Source: Streptomyces sp. L-9-10
Lineage (GTDB): Bacteria; Actinomycetota; Actinomycetes; Streptomycetales; Streptomycetaceae
Assembly: GCF_004151105.1 (NCBI RefSeq)
Contig: NZ_PHRF01000146.1
Coordinates: 62,001 to 126,000 of the forward strand
Direction: 5' to 3'
Length of the DNA: 64,000 nt
The notes under the pieces were generated by a model. That model had not been told where the DNA came from. It worked only from the letters and a program-made list of their open reading frames with translations, and did not search any database. A program made the position numbers and the translations under genes. This document shows, in pieces, positions 9,018-17,791 of the stretch (the first letter of the stretch is position 1; each line of letters opens with the position of its first letter).

Positions 9018-9135
9018 AACGCGGCTGGGACTTTCTCTCAGCCCCTCGAATCCGGTGATGCCGTTACCGCTGCTGCTGCCGTCCCGTCAGCCGCACCTTG
9101 ATGGCTGATGGCCGGTCCGAATCGATGGGGAGATC

Positions 9136-9660
9136 ATGGCTGTGCTCCAGGGGAGACGATTCATCGTGCGACAGGGTGTGGGCGGGCTCGGCCTCGGCGA
9201 GAAGCTCGGCAGTTATCCCATAGCGGGGGTGGGAGGCGGCCTGGCGCAGATGGCGCGGCGGGTCGGCGTGATGTTGTACGTCGTCATCATCGTCTGCTTG
9301 ATAGCCATCACGCCCCCGGCGGCGTTCGCCAAGGGCGCCGTCATGACAGCGGTGGTGGTCGTCCTGTTCGGCCTCATGCTGGCATGGCGTCGTACGTCCG
9401 CCAGATTCGGACTGAGGCGGTGCTAGCTCTACACGGACGGCCTGGTCGTCACCAATCTGTTCGGCGGCGTGCAGGACGCGGTGGCGTGGAGCGAGGTGAC
9501 CGAACTGAACCGGCTCAGCGGCGCGTCCGTCTTCATGACCTTCCACCGGGTCGAGATCGCACGGCACGGCCTCAGGCCCCTGGCGTTCCTGGCGCCGGGC
9601 GTGAAGCCACCCCTGGTGGAGGCTCTGCTGAACCAGCTGGCCAAGAACGGTATTCGCTGA
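9136..9660 (+). pseudogene. Membrane protein with an in-frame amber stop
   Basis: ATG 9136 has a good ribosome site (GGGGAG). The product starts MAVLQGRRFIVRQGVGGLG, has two hydrophobic helices (VGVMLYVVIIVCLIAI and VMTAVVVVLFGLMLAW), then hits TAG at 9424-9426. The same frame continues cleanly with LYTDGLVVTNLFGGVQDAVAW to a stop at 9660, a typical PH-like cytosolic domain following two helices. A single-base change of a Tyr codon to TAG would explain it. Without the stop the protein would be 174 aa. Function unknown. Confidence 0.7.
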
Positions 9661-9867
9661 GAGCGGCACGTGCCGACCGAGTCGACGCCCTGGCGGACCT
9701 CGATGAGACGTGGCCGCAGCCGCTGCGCCCGCAGCCTTGTCGCCGGACAACGAGTTCGTCCCACCGCGCTGTCCCTTGGGCCGGACAAAGGCCACCGTCA
9801 ACGAGAAAGGGACAGTGGGGAAGCGACCCTACAGCGCGGCAGGAACCGTCCATGCGCTGCGCTCTGC

Positions 9868-10530
9868 TCACCCGTCCGCCGTGGGCCGGGGCAGACGCGG
9901 TGTGGGCCAGGCCGGCTCCCACTTCCAGGCAGCCCACCGCTGCGCGTGCGCGAAGACACCGGCGCGGTCGTCGAGCATCGCCAGGACCTGGGCGCGGGCA
10001 TCGTCGACGGCCCGGTGCTCGGCGTCGGAGACGATGCCGAGACGCCGCACGTGCGCGTACTCGTCCTCGTCCTTCCACTCCCAGCGGGTGAGGTCGGGCG
10101 TGACGACCAGGTCGACGGTGAGGTCGAAGGTGTCGAACCCGGCCTCGCGGCGACGGGTGGGGTGCTCGAAGTTCACGTACCAGTTCCGCAGCCGGCGCCC
10201 CTCACCGTCGGGGACGAAGAAGGCGTTGATGCTGAACCAGGCCGCCGGCGGCTTCCACAGCAGCAGGTCGGTCTCCTGCCACACCGTGGCCGCCAGCTCC
10301 CACCGGCCACTCGCCATCGCCTCGAACGCCTCCGTGCGCACCGAACGCTCCCCGTCCGCGCGGGCCTTCGCGTACAGGGCGGGCCACCGGGCCTCCGCTC
10401 CTGGCGTGCACGCGGTCACCAGCGCCTGGTCGGTGTCGGCGACGACGCGCAGGGCCAGTTCGGTCCACACCCGGCCGCTGCGGTGCACATCGCGCCGCAC
10501 GACCGTTCGCCCTGCCTCGAATGCATGCAC
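9868..10530 (-). CDS. DUF402 domain protein (FomD-like)
   Basis: About 220 aa matching the DUF402 family: RTVVRRDVHRSGRVWTELALRV at the N-terminus, a barrel core with WQETDLLLWKPP, WFSINAFFVPDGEGRRLRNWYVNFE, the conserved DLTVDLVVTPD and EWKDEDEYAH motif that binds divalent metal, and a C-terminal helix. Characterised relatives are nucleotide or cytidylyl-phosphonate hydrolases such as FomD; the substrate here is unknown. I chose GTG 10528-10530 because GGAGGAG lies just upstream and homologues begin near this point; ATG 10543-10545 is the alternative. Confidence 0.8.
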   Translation of the reverse strand: MHAFEAGRTVVRRDVHRSGRVWTELALRVVADTDQALVTACTPGAEARWPALYAKARADGERSVRTEAFEAMASGRWELAATVWQETDLLLWKPPAAWFSINAFFVPDGEGRRLRNWYVNFEHPTRRREAGFDTFDLTVDLVVTPDLTRWEWKDEDEYAHVRRLGIVSDAEHRAVDDARAQVLAMLDDRAGVFAHAQRWAAWKWEPAWPTPRLPRPTADG

Positions 10531-10717
10531 CGTCTCCTCCTCCATCCCGGCCGGGACACCCGGCACGGCAGCAGCTCAACGCGATCCCGGACCCTGGGCA
10601 AGCCACCACGCGCGGGCCTGCCCAGGAGCACCTTGGGCTTGCCCGGGTCAGGCGCGGAAGCGGGAGAACCGGCTGCCTCGACCGGGACTGCTGCTTCGCG
10701 CGGGCTTCGGGATGTGG

Positions 10718-11220
10718 CTACTGACTGTCGATGACGCGCCAGTAGTGACGGCCGCGTTCCTTGTTGACCGCGAGCCCGACCGTGCTCAACCAGTCGGAAG
10801 GGAAGGCGGTAAGCACCTGCCCCGGGTACATCCTGCTCTCGATCAGGGTCTCCCCGCCCGGCGTGGCGTTCAGTTTCCACCTCTGCGGCTTACCGGGGTT
10901 GGCCGTGCAGGGCACCAGTTCGGCCTTGTCGGCGGCCACCGCCTTGAGGCAGTTGTCGGTCCCGTCCCGTTGGATCTGGTACACGACCCCTCCGGTTCCC
11001 GCCATCGGCTTCAGTCGCCACGCATCCAGCACGCGGGCCTCGGTGAACAAGCCGTCCTTGGCGGTCCCGGCCAGATACTGCAGGTTCGCCTGATTCTGGA
11101 ACTGGCGAAAGAACGGAGCCTGGGCACCGGCCGGAACGCCACCGAGGGCACCGGCCGGAACGCCACGGCCGCAGCCGCTGCCACCCAGGCCCTCTTCAGA
11201 CCGCCCATTGTGTCCACCAT
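10718..11220 (-). pseudogene. Secreted ricin-lectin-like protein, frameshifted in the signal-peptide region
   Basis: The mature part (stop at 10718) reads FFRQFQNQANLQYLAG then beta-trefoil-like blocks DNCLKAVAADKAELVPC and GKPQRWKLNATPGG, with Q-W-type motifs of RICIN domains and two Cys. Its own frame has no signal peptide upstream. A neighbouring frame starting at ATG 11218-11220 supplies MGGLKRAWVAAAAAVA, a good secretion signal, immediately before two tandem 24-base units encoding GVPAGALG-type sequence. One base indel at this junction, about 11165, would join them into a roughly 165-aa exported protein. Confidence 0.65.
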
Positions 11221-11549
11221 TCCCCTCGAAAGAGTCCCCCGCCGCTACCGGCGGCCCCGGCCGGGCCGGGTGTCCAGCCGCCCAGCCAAATACCCCGCAC
11301 GCGGCGCCTCCCGCATTCACCCGGTCGTGGGCGCGGCGGTAGAGGGCCCACGTCAGGCCCGGCCCGGTTTGAGAACGTGACCTTCTCGCGCGTCGTAGAC
11401 GATGCCGCATGGTCAGCTCGAGGCCCTCGTGGCGGGGGATCGGCACGACTCGCCTCTCCCCGGCTGGAGTGGGCTACGGCGTAGCCGCGTGGGACGTGCG
11501 GAGGGTCCGTACGGGAAGGCGGCACGGACCCTCCGCGTGGTCGCTGTCC

Positions 11550-12044
11550 TCAGGTGCTGTCGTGCTCCATGGCGTACAGCTCGTAGGAAATGGCGGTTCC
11601 GTCGTCGCTGTGGCGGTCGGACGTGCCGACGTGGGTGAATCCGGCTTTGATCAGGACGCGGCCGGAGGCTGGGTTGTCGGGGTGGTGCATGGCCTCCAGC
11701 CGGTTGAGACCGGCGGTGGTGAAGGCGACGGAGACGACCTGGTTGGCAGCGTCGGTGGCATAGCCGTGGCCCCAGCTGTCTTCCCTGAGGATGTAGCTGA
11801 TGGTGCCCATGGACCGGGTTCGTCGTCGCAGGGCGATCAGACCGATCAGGCCGGCTTCGTCGAGGATGCCCCAGCTCCACTGCGCGCGCGGGGTTTCGGT
11901 TGCTCGGGCGAGGGCGGTGCGGATCTTCTCGTGGGCCTGGTCAAGGGTGAGAGGTTTGCCGGTGGTGTGCCGGATGGAGGCCCCGCGGTAGATGCGGGTG
12001 AGGGCTGGGGCGTCGTCGGGGCCCAGGGCGCGCAGGGTCACCAT
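11550..12044 (-). CDS. GNAT-family N-acetyltransferase
   Basis: A 164-aa acetyltransferase of the RimJ/RimL-like GNAT type: LRALGPDDAPALTRIYRG at the start, WSWGILDEAGLIGLIALRR, the acetyl-CoA motif region REDSWGHGYATDAANQVVSVAF and the closing RVLIKAGFTHVGT. ATG 12042-12044 follows an AAGGAG site 11 bases upstream. The acceptor (ribosomal N-terminus, amino acid or small molecule) cannot be told. Confidence 0.85.
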   Translation of the reverse strand: MVTLRALGPDDAPALTRIYRGASIRHTTGKPLTLDQAHEKIRTALARATETPRAQWSWGILDEAGLIGLIALRRRTRSMGTISYILREDSWGHGYATDAANQVVSVAFTTAGLNRLEAMHHPDNPASGRVLIKAGFTHVGTSDRHSDDGTAISYELYAMEHDST

Positions 12045-12164
12045 GCGGTGATCAGCTCCTTCGCGGTGAATCGGTCAGCAGGGATCGGGGGCCGGGCACG
12101 CGGTGATGGCGTCCTCGAAGCCGGGGAACGGCCATGGCCTGCTCCCGGGCGATGAGAGGCCGGA

Positions 12165-12466
12165 TGCCGGCCGACGGCGGCCTCCTGGAGCTCCGCATAC
12201 ACCGGTCTCCAGCAGACGAGTTGCCCACCCGGCAGCGGGCCGAACCGGAAGCACATGGTTCGGGCTGGGGTGACGGTCGCGGTGTACGGGGCTTCCTCCG
12301 ACGGTGGTGTCTTCGTCCAGGGACGGGCGACCTGCCAACCGTCCTTCAGCAAGGCACGGTTCGCGGTGTCGCTGTCGAAGGGTTCGTCGGGGCCGACGCC
12401 GACGGACACCGTAGGACGCGCGGCGCTCCGGGAGTCGCTGTTCGGGCGGTTCAGGCCCGTCACCAA
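12165..12466 (-). pseudogene. Decayed hypothetical gene
   Basis: A minus-strand frame with strong G/C third positions reads GPDEPFDSDTANRALLKDGW, VARPWTKTPPSEEAPYTA and FRFGPLPGGQLVCWRPVYAE, then loses coding character near 12170, where another frame looks better (WPFPGFEDAITACPA, stop near 12078). It appears to be a genuine but frameshifted small gene upstream of the acetyltransferase. I do not recognise the family. Confidence 0.35.
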
Positions 12467-12646
12467 GCTCCCCGTGGCGGTCGGCAGCGACGTACGTACG
12501 CGATGAGCGCTCCGGGTCGCCGGACATGGCAGGTCCAGCAGTGCTCACGGGCTGTCGCCTTCCCGTTCCCACCGCTGCGGAACTGTTTACGGTGGGGTCA
12601 TCACCACACCCTCCGACGACGCAGCGGCACCGGTGCCGTGCCGGCC

Positions 12647-12664
12647 GGTCGGTCGGTCGGTCGG
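12647..12664. repeat. GGTC tetranucleotide run
   Basis: About four and a half copies of GGTC directly before the point where the next coding fragment begins; a plausible slippage site. Confidence 0.6.
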
Positions 12665-12669
12665 CCTAA

Positions 12670-13032
12670 GAGGGCGGCACCTTCCGCATCTACCACCGGA
12701 TGCCGGCCGCCAACGGGGAGCCCGAGCTGGTCAACTGGGGTGACTTCAAGGTCGATTGCCTGACCAGCGGTGGCCCCACCGCCACCGTGACCGGGCGCCT
12801 CGTGCGCACCGGAGGGAACGCCGGTGCCTGGGACGACTACCTGAAGCGGCATGTCCGCATGGGGATCAGCTTCTACGTGGCAGAGGGCAAGGGCAGCGGT
12901 CCCAGCCGCATCGGGCTCTCCGGAGGCACCGAGGACGGCGAGCCGCTGCTGAGCACGTGCATGACGCCGGCCGCCGACGCCGAGGTGATCAAGGGCGGCT
13001 ACGACCTCACGGACAGAGCGCCGGCCCGATAA
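12670..13032 (+). pseudogene. 5'-truncated hypothetical protein
   Basis: The frame after a TAA at 12667-12669 is well-coded: GGTFRIYHRMPAANGEPELVN, WGDFKVDCLTSGGPTATVTG, MGISFYVAEGKG and LSTCMTPAADAEVIKGGYDL, ending at 13032. The beginning reads as the middle of a protein (no start or leader), so the N-terminal part has been lost, apparently at the GGTC run. If the first in-frame ATG (12700) is used, the product would be 110 aa. Two Cys suggest an exported original protein. Family not recognised. Confidence 0.5.
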
Positions 13033-13679
13033 CAACCGTCCGTGGCAACGGCTGGGGCCACGACGCTGATCCGCCGGACAGGCCTGTATGGGTCAGAGTT
13101 CGCTGCGGATCGTATGTGGACTCTGGCATGGGCGCGTCGGTCACGGAGTCGCTGCACGCAGAGCAGGCGTTGTGCTCCATCGCTCCGATGAAACCATCGT
13201 CCCCGACGACGACCTCGGTCTGCGGCGAGCAACTCGGTCCCCCCGTAGCCGACTTCGCCGCCGACTTGGACACGAAGTGCCTCGTAGCAGATGAATCGGT
13301 GTGGTTCTCGAGGTCATCCACAGCTGCTGAGGACTCCGAGGGTTCCCACCATGATCCACACTGCGCGGAGGGCAATGCCTCTCGTCCAGCTCAAAGGAAG
13401 ACGCTGGTCAAGGCAAGAAGTGGCTTGTCCCGAGGCAGAGTTGGGTGGCCCGCCATTCGGCATGCGGTGGGCGCGTGGCTTTGTCTGAGAAGGCTCTCGG
13501 GTCGACCATGGGGCAGCCAGGGCGACCGCGGGCCGCTGCCTGACAAGGCGGCGGCCCTCTGCTGTCACAGGAGGCCGCCGACGGTGGTGAATCCGGTCTC
13601 CCACGAAGGAGCCTTCTTCATGGACCAGGCTAGGGCGGACAACGAGGGGCGCCCACCCCAGCTGGGCTCAGGCCGTGTT
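13033..13679. other. Gene-free stretch with one hairpin
   Basis: No frame here combines a start, ribosome site and Streptomyces-like codon use. The only clear element is the hairpin at 13530-13557. Confidence 0.5.
13530..13557. terminator. Hairpin terminator candidate
   Basis: An 11-bp stem (GGGCCGCTGCC with GGCGGCGGCCC, one G-U pair) and a six-base loop TGACAA. It lies about 120 bases downstream of the MerR gene and could end its transcript; no T-run follows, as is usual in Streptomyces. Confidence 0.5.
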
Positions 13680-14615
13680 TCAGGTCCCGGGTGAGTCTTG
13701 GGCGGAGAGGTCTTCGGCCAGTTCCATACAGCGCAGGCGGGCCGGGGAGAAGTCGTAGGGCATCTTGCCGATGGCTTCGAACGCGCTCATGGAGTCAGCC
13801 TCCCGCCTGCCGGAGCTGAGGTCGGTCTCGTCCTCGCCGTCATCGGCGGCAGCGGGGTGCAAAGTGTCCCAGGCGTCGAAGAGGGCATCGTCGTCCTTCC
13901 CCAGGCCGGACTCCTCGATGACGGCATGCAGGGCGTTCTCGAAGGCGTGCCGCTCGACGGCCACTTGAACCACCCGCGGATCGTCGACGGCGACGCTGTC
14001 ATCGAGTGCATCCTCGGCGTCATCGATGCGGTCGGAGTCCTCCCGCAGAGTGGGATGCGTGGCCAGGACGACGAAGCGGGTGGCCTGGACGGCCGCACCG
14101 AGCGGGCCGAAGATCCGCTCGGTGACCAGCAGACTGTCCAGGTCCGCCTGACGCAGGGAGCCCTCGGGCAGGCTCTTGAGGCGGTCGGTGACGAAGTCGG
14201 AGAGCAGGCCCATCCGGCTGCCTTCGGTGCGCATCCGCTGCACGGCGGTCCGCTGCCGCCGCAATTCCGCCTCCTGCTCGGCGAGCGTTTCCTCCAACCG
14301 CTCCAGGATGCCCGCGATACCGTCTGCGCTGTCCGCACCGGCACCGTCTGCGCTGTCCGCACCGGCGGAAGCCGTGCCGGGGGTAAAGGCGTCACGGATG
14401 TCGTCCAGGGCGATCCCGGCGTCGGCCATCTTGCGAATCCACAGCAGGCGGATCATGTCCTCGTACCCGTAGCGGCGGCGGTCATCGCCGCCCCGCTCAG
14501 GCTCGGGGAGCAGGCCGATCTCGTGGTAATGGCGAATCGCCCGCGGCGTGCTGCCGACGAAGGCCGCCGCGTCACCGATCTTGACCTGGCGGGGTGGCAT
14601 GAAGGACGAATGCAT
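13680..14615 (-). CDS. MerR-family regulator with long effector domain
   Basis: A 311-aa protein starting MHSSFMPPRQVKIGDAAAF. Residues about 8-75 are a MerR winged HTH (FVGSTPRAIRHYHEIGLLP, then DDRRRYGYEDMIRLLWIRKM). A coiled coil follows (ILERLEETLAEQEAELRRQRTAV) and then an acidic 170-aa C-terminal region of unknown ligand, as in the Streptomyces MerR proteins with long tails. GAGGAAAGG lies 9 bases before ATG 14613-14615, which decided the start. An 8-residue repeat GADSADGA occurs twice between the HTH and coiled coil. Confidence 0.85.
   Translation of the reverse strand: MHSSFMPPRQVKIGDAAAFVGSTPRAIRHYHEIGLLPEPERGGDDRRRYGYEDMIRLLWIRKMADAGIALDDIRDAFTPGTASAGADSADGAGADSADGIAGILERLEETLAEQEAELRRQRTAVQRMRTEGSRMGLLSDFVTDRLKSLPEGSLRQADLDSLLVTERIFGPLGAAVQATRFVVLATHPTLREDSDRIDDAEDALDDSVAVDDPRVVQVAVERHAFENALHAVIEESGLGKDDDALFDAWDTLHPAAADDGEDETDLSSGRREADSMSAFEAIGKMPYDFSPARLRCMELAEDLSAQDSPGT
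14319..14366. repeat. 24-bp tandem duplication inside the MerR gene
   Basis: Two exact copies of a 24-base unit (14319-14342 and 14343-14366). It keeps the frame and doubles GADSADGA in the linker before the coiled coil. Confidence 0.85.
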
Positions 14616-15092
14616 GAGCAGGGACCTTTCCTCAAGGGACCGGGACGTAGGTCCACAGGACCACATGCCGCTACGGAAGGTGCAACCCCATCCACACCGC
14701 CCGCGCCAATGCCAGGAAACGCGCCCTTCCTCCGCAATAACCCCAGGCCCGTCCTTTCCTGCCGGGGCATCCACACGACGGCAGACCGAGGGTTCACAGC
14801 CACTGACGAATCGCCGCGACCCGAACCGTCGCCTCGAACCGAACCGCAAGTCTGTCGAACCGGGTCGCCTCCCCATCCAGTCAGGAACCTTCTCTGCACC
14901 ATGTCAAGCGGAACCAGCAGCCGAGGTGGCTTGGTGCCCAGTTGTCAGTGGCGCAGGTTGTGTCCGGCCGAGCGGTGTAGCGGATCACACTCCGCTTTGG
15001 GGTGGTGCTGACCGGGCCTGAGGACCGTCACAGCCCCTGAGGCCGTCGAACAATCCCGTGCCGTGCCACCGGTGGACGGGCCGACTCGCCCC
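14616..15092. other. Intergenic region upstream of the MerR gene
   Basis: No supported gene. It contains repeated CGAACCG motifs (about 14820-14862) that may be regulator contacts for the MerR promoter, and otherwise nothing I can identify. Confidence 0.4.
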
Positions 15093-15710
15093 ATGGCGGA
15101 CATGAGAGCGTTCCAGGATGCGGTCACCAGCCGGGCGACGGGCGGTCCCGACGGGCCGGCGCGCGATCTGGCGGAAAGCCTGGCGGCACGGACCGCGGTA
15201 CTCCTGGAAGGGCTGAGCGATCTCGCGGCCATTGTGGCGCTGGCCGCCCGACGTGGCCGGGACCTGGCCGCCGGGGGAGTATGTGTCGTGCCGATGGGCG
15301 GGGCGATGAGCGTCGGCCGCTATGCCGGCCTCCTCGGGCCAACCGGCCTCGGTCTGCGCGACAGGACTCTGTGACGAGGGCGAACAGGGCTTCTACAAGC
15401 GCGGCCTGACACGGGCCCAGGCACCGCTCCAGGACATCTACGTATGCACCGCGGATCTGGAGGACGAACTCATCCGCGCGCTCGGCACGGCAGGAGTCGA
15501 GGAAATCCTCCGCGCCGAGGGCGACTTCCGCGCCTGGCAGACCTTCCAGCGCCAGCCCGCACAGCACGACCGGCGTCGGCATCAGCAGGTGAGGCGCTTC
15601 CTCGGCACAAAGAAGGGCCGCAAGATCCGCTACGGCCGTCTCCTTGTGGAGGCCCCTCGCACCCGGACCGGACACCGGCCCCGCTCGACGGCCTCTTCGC
15701 GAACTTGTGA
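15093..15710 (+). pseudogene. TOPRIM-domain (OLD-like) protein broken by two frameshifts
   Basis: ATG 15093 begins MADMRAFQDAVTS. The first frame gives the TOPRIM core TAVLLEGLSDLAAIVALAAR and GVCVVPMGGAMSVGRYAGLL, then stops at 15372-15374. Coding resumes one frame over with GLCDEGEQGFYKRGL, VCTADLEDELIRALG (acidic DxE-like motif) and FLGTKKGRKIRYGRLLVEA, and shifts again near 15655 to HPDRTPAPLDGLFANL with a stop at 15710. Joined, it would be about 205 aa, a stand-alone TOPRIM protein like the catalytic end of OLD-family nucleases. Two independent indels argue for a true pseudogene. Confidence 0.7.
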
Positions 15711-15839
15711 GGGCGTATACGGACTCCCGTTTCGAGCGTGCTCGACGGCAGACGAGCGCGGGGCTTAATCAGTTGACCGGGTGGCAACGGCTGGGCAGGC
15801 TCCAGCACGACCCGCCTGCCCCTACCGGGAGATCTACGG

Positions 15840-16562
15840 ATGACTTCTCACCTGCACGCGCTCTGCTTCGATGCGTACGACCCGCTCCGTCTCGCGCGCT
15901 TCTGGGCGGACTTTCTCTGCTGGGAGACGTCCGATGACACCTCCGACGGCATCACACTGCTTCCCAGCGATGACACCGGGTTCCGGCTCCGCTTCCTCCC
16001 GACCCAGGAGCGGAAGACAGGCCAGAACCACATGCACTTCGATCTGACGAGCACGTCCCTCGACGACCAGAAACAGGTGGTGGAGAGGGCGATCCAACGC
16101 GGCGCCCGGCACATCGACATCGGCCAACGCCCGGAGGAGGGACATGTGGTGCTCGCCGACCCCGAGGGCAATGAGTTCTGTGTCATCGAGCCGGGTAACA
16201 GCTTCCTCGCCGAGTGCGGATTCATCGGAGCGCTGGCGGGCGATGGTTCGCAGGAGACCGGGTACTTCTGGAGCCGAGCGCTGGGCTGGCCGTTGGTCTG
16301 GGACCAGGACCAGGAGACCGCGATCCGCTCACCGCACGGTGGTCCGAAGGTCACGTGGGGTGGTCCACCCCTGATGCCGAAGACGGGGAAGGAACGGCTG
16401 CACTTCGACCTCGCTCCACCGGCCGGCAGTGACCAGCAGACGGAGGTCGACCGGCTCGCCTCCCTCGGGGCAACGCGCATCGACATAGGCCAAGGGGACG
16501 TCAACTGGGTGGTGATGGCCGACCCCGACGGTCACGAGTTCTGTGTGCTGACCCCCCGATAA
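15840..16562 (+). CDS. VOC-superfamily protein (two glyoxalase-like domains)
   Basis: A 240-aa tandem VOC (glyoxalase/bleomycin-resistance-like) protein. Each half has the signature: half one LARFWADFLCWE ... HMHFDLTS ... HVVLADPEGNEFCVIE, half two YFWSRALGWPLVW ... RLHFDLAPP ... WVVMADPDGHEFCVL. These include the conserved His and Glu metal ligands. A GGGAG ribosome site precedes ATG 15840. This actinobacterial two-domain family is abundant and poorly characterised. It is convergent with a second VOC gene at 16825, and both share the same domain pattern. Confidence 0.88.
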   Translation: MTSHLHALCFDAYDPLRLARFWADFLCWETSDDTSDGITLLPSDDTGFRLRFLPTQERKTGQNHMHFDLTSTSLDDQKQVVERAIQRGARHIDIGQRPEEGHVVLADPEGNEFCVIEPGNSFLAECGFIGALAGDGSQETGYFWSRALGWPLVWDQDQETAIRSPHGGPKVTWGGPPLMPKTGKERLHFDLAPPAGSDQQTEVDRLASLGATRIDIGQGDVNWVVMADPDGHEFCVLTPR

Positions 16563-16824
16563 GCCCCGGAGCGGGGGCACGTCGCCGGGACAGCGAGCTG
16601 CGTCCCTGCTCCGCCCGAAGGACACTCCATCCACCGCGACGAGCAGTTGTGACTGAGCACTCCCGTCGGAGAGTTGAGCGGTGTGGTTGGCGAGCGAGCT
16701 GATCGCGACCCGACACACAAGCTCTCGCCGCCCGGATCGACCGGGACTCCGCAACCCGCCCACCCGGAGTGGTGGCGCATGAGCACACGAGGTTCAGGTG
16801 TCGGGGTGTGGACAAGGCTCCGCG
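16563..16824. other. Gap between convergent VOC genes
   Basis: No gene is supported. A small CCCC-GGAGC-GGGG hairpin directly after the first VOC stop (about 16566-16578) may act as a terminator. Confidence 0.35.
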
Positions 16825-17565
16825 TCAGGACCGGGCGAGGACACAGAACTCGTGGCCCTCCGGGTCGGCAAGACACGTCCACGGGACGTCGCCCTGGCCG
16901 ACGTCGAGATCGGTCGCACCGAGAGACCCCAGCCGGGCCACCTCCGCTGCTTTGTCGTCACCGGGCTCCGGCACCAGGTCAAGATGGACGCGGTCCGGCA
17001 CAGTCTTCACATCGGGCGAGCGGAGGAACTCAAGATACGGGCCGACCCCCTTGGCGGACCGCCACACGGCATGGTCGTCGGTCACCTCGTGCAGGGTCCA
17101 GTCCATCGCCTCGTCCCAGAACCGGGCCATGGCCCGCGGATCCGCGCAGTCGACCACCACCCGGGCGATCGGCCCGGTGTCCCGGTAGATCTCCCGAGGC
17201 TCCAGCACGCAGAACTCATTGCCCTCCGGGTCGGCAAGGACCATCCACGGCACATCGCCCTGGCCCACGTGGGCAGGCTTCGCACCGAGAGCCTTCAGAC
17301 GTGTGACCAACTCCGTCTGATGGGCCGCGGAGGTGGTGGCGAGATCGAGGTGCACACGGTTCTTTGTCGTCGTCTTGGGTTCCGGAACGGCAACGACGTC
17401 AACGCAGACACCGACCGGGTCCAGCCAGTCGAAGCCGACGGGTTCGGCGGCGGTCGCGCCCGACCCCTCACCGGCGACGCTCCAGCCGAGCGCCCCCGCC
17501 CAGAACCGGCCGACCGCCGAGTCGTCAAGCGCCTTTATGTTCACCAGGACAGGTCGCAGTGTCAT
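16825..17565 (-). CDS. VOC-superfamily protein (two glyoxalase-like domains)
   Basis: A 246-aa two-domain VOC protein starting MTLRPVLVNIKALDDSAVG. Repeated features are GRFWAGALGWSV, RVHLDLATTS, WMVLADPEGNEFCVLEP, then ARFWDEAMDWTLHE, RVHLDLVPEPGDD and WTCLADPEGHEFCVLAR. The upstream frame is open to 17646 but the added residues are basic and not family-like, so I used ATG 17563-17565. It faces the VOC gene at 15840 and is a close functional analogue; together they may reflect an old inverted duplication. Confidence 0.88.
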   Translation of the reverse strand: MTLRPVLVNIKALDDSAVGRFWAGALGWSVAGEGSGATAAEPVGFDWLDPVGVCVDVVAVPEPKTTTKNRVHLDLATTSAAHQTELVTRLKALGAKPAHVGQGDVPWMVLADPEGNEFCVLEPREIYRDTGPIARVVVDCADPRAMARFWDEAMDWTLHEVTDDHAVWRSAKGVGPYLEFLRSPDVKTVPDRVHLDLVPEPGDDKAAEVARLGSLGATDLDVGQGDVPWTCLADPEGHEFCVLARS

Positions 17566-17740
17566 GCCGGCGATCCTATGCACCGCTCGCAACGACATCC
17601 GCAGGCACCGTCGCCACACAGAGGTCAACCCGCCCACCAGCCGCAACGCTCAGCTCGCCAACTCGGTGCTGTCCGGCCGGTCATGACCGGCCGACCGCCG
17701 GACGGCCTGACGGGCGTGGGGTGATCATGGTCGCGGACCA

Positions 17741-17775
17741 GCCGACGGAGACACAGCCGACGAAGACACAGGGAT
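17741..17775. repeat. Short direct repeat before the LRV gene
   Basis: Two 17-base copies differing at one position (AGCCGACGGAGACACAG and AGCCGACGAAGACACAG), side by side 20-50 bases upstream of the LRV start; possible operator or slippage repeat. Confidence 0.5.
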
Positions 17776-17791
17776 AAGGGGTAGGGGAATC

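Noticed and set aside
13007..13375. Minus-strand 122-codon frame
   Set aside because: Weak codon bias, no ribosome site, no motif; kept as gene-free region.
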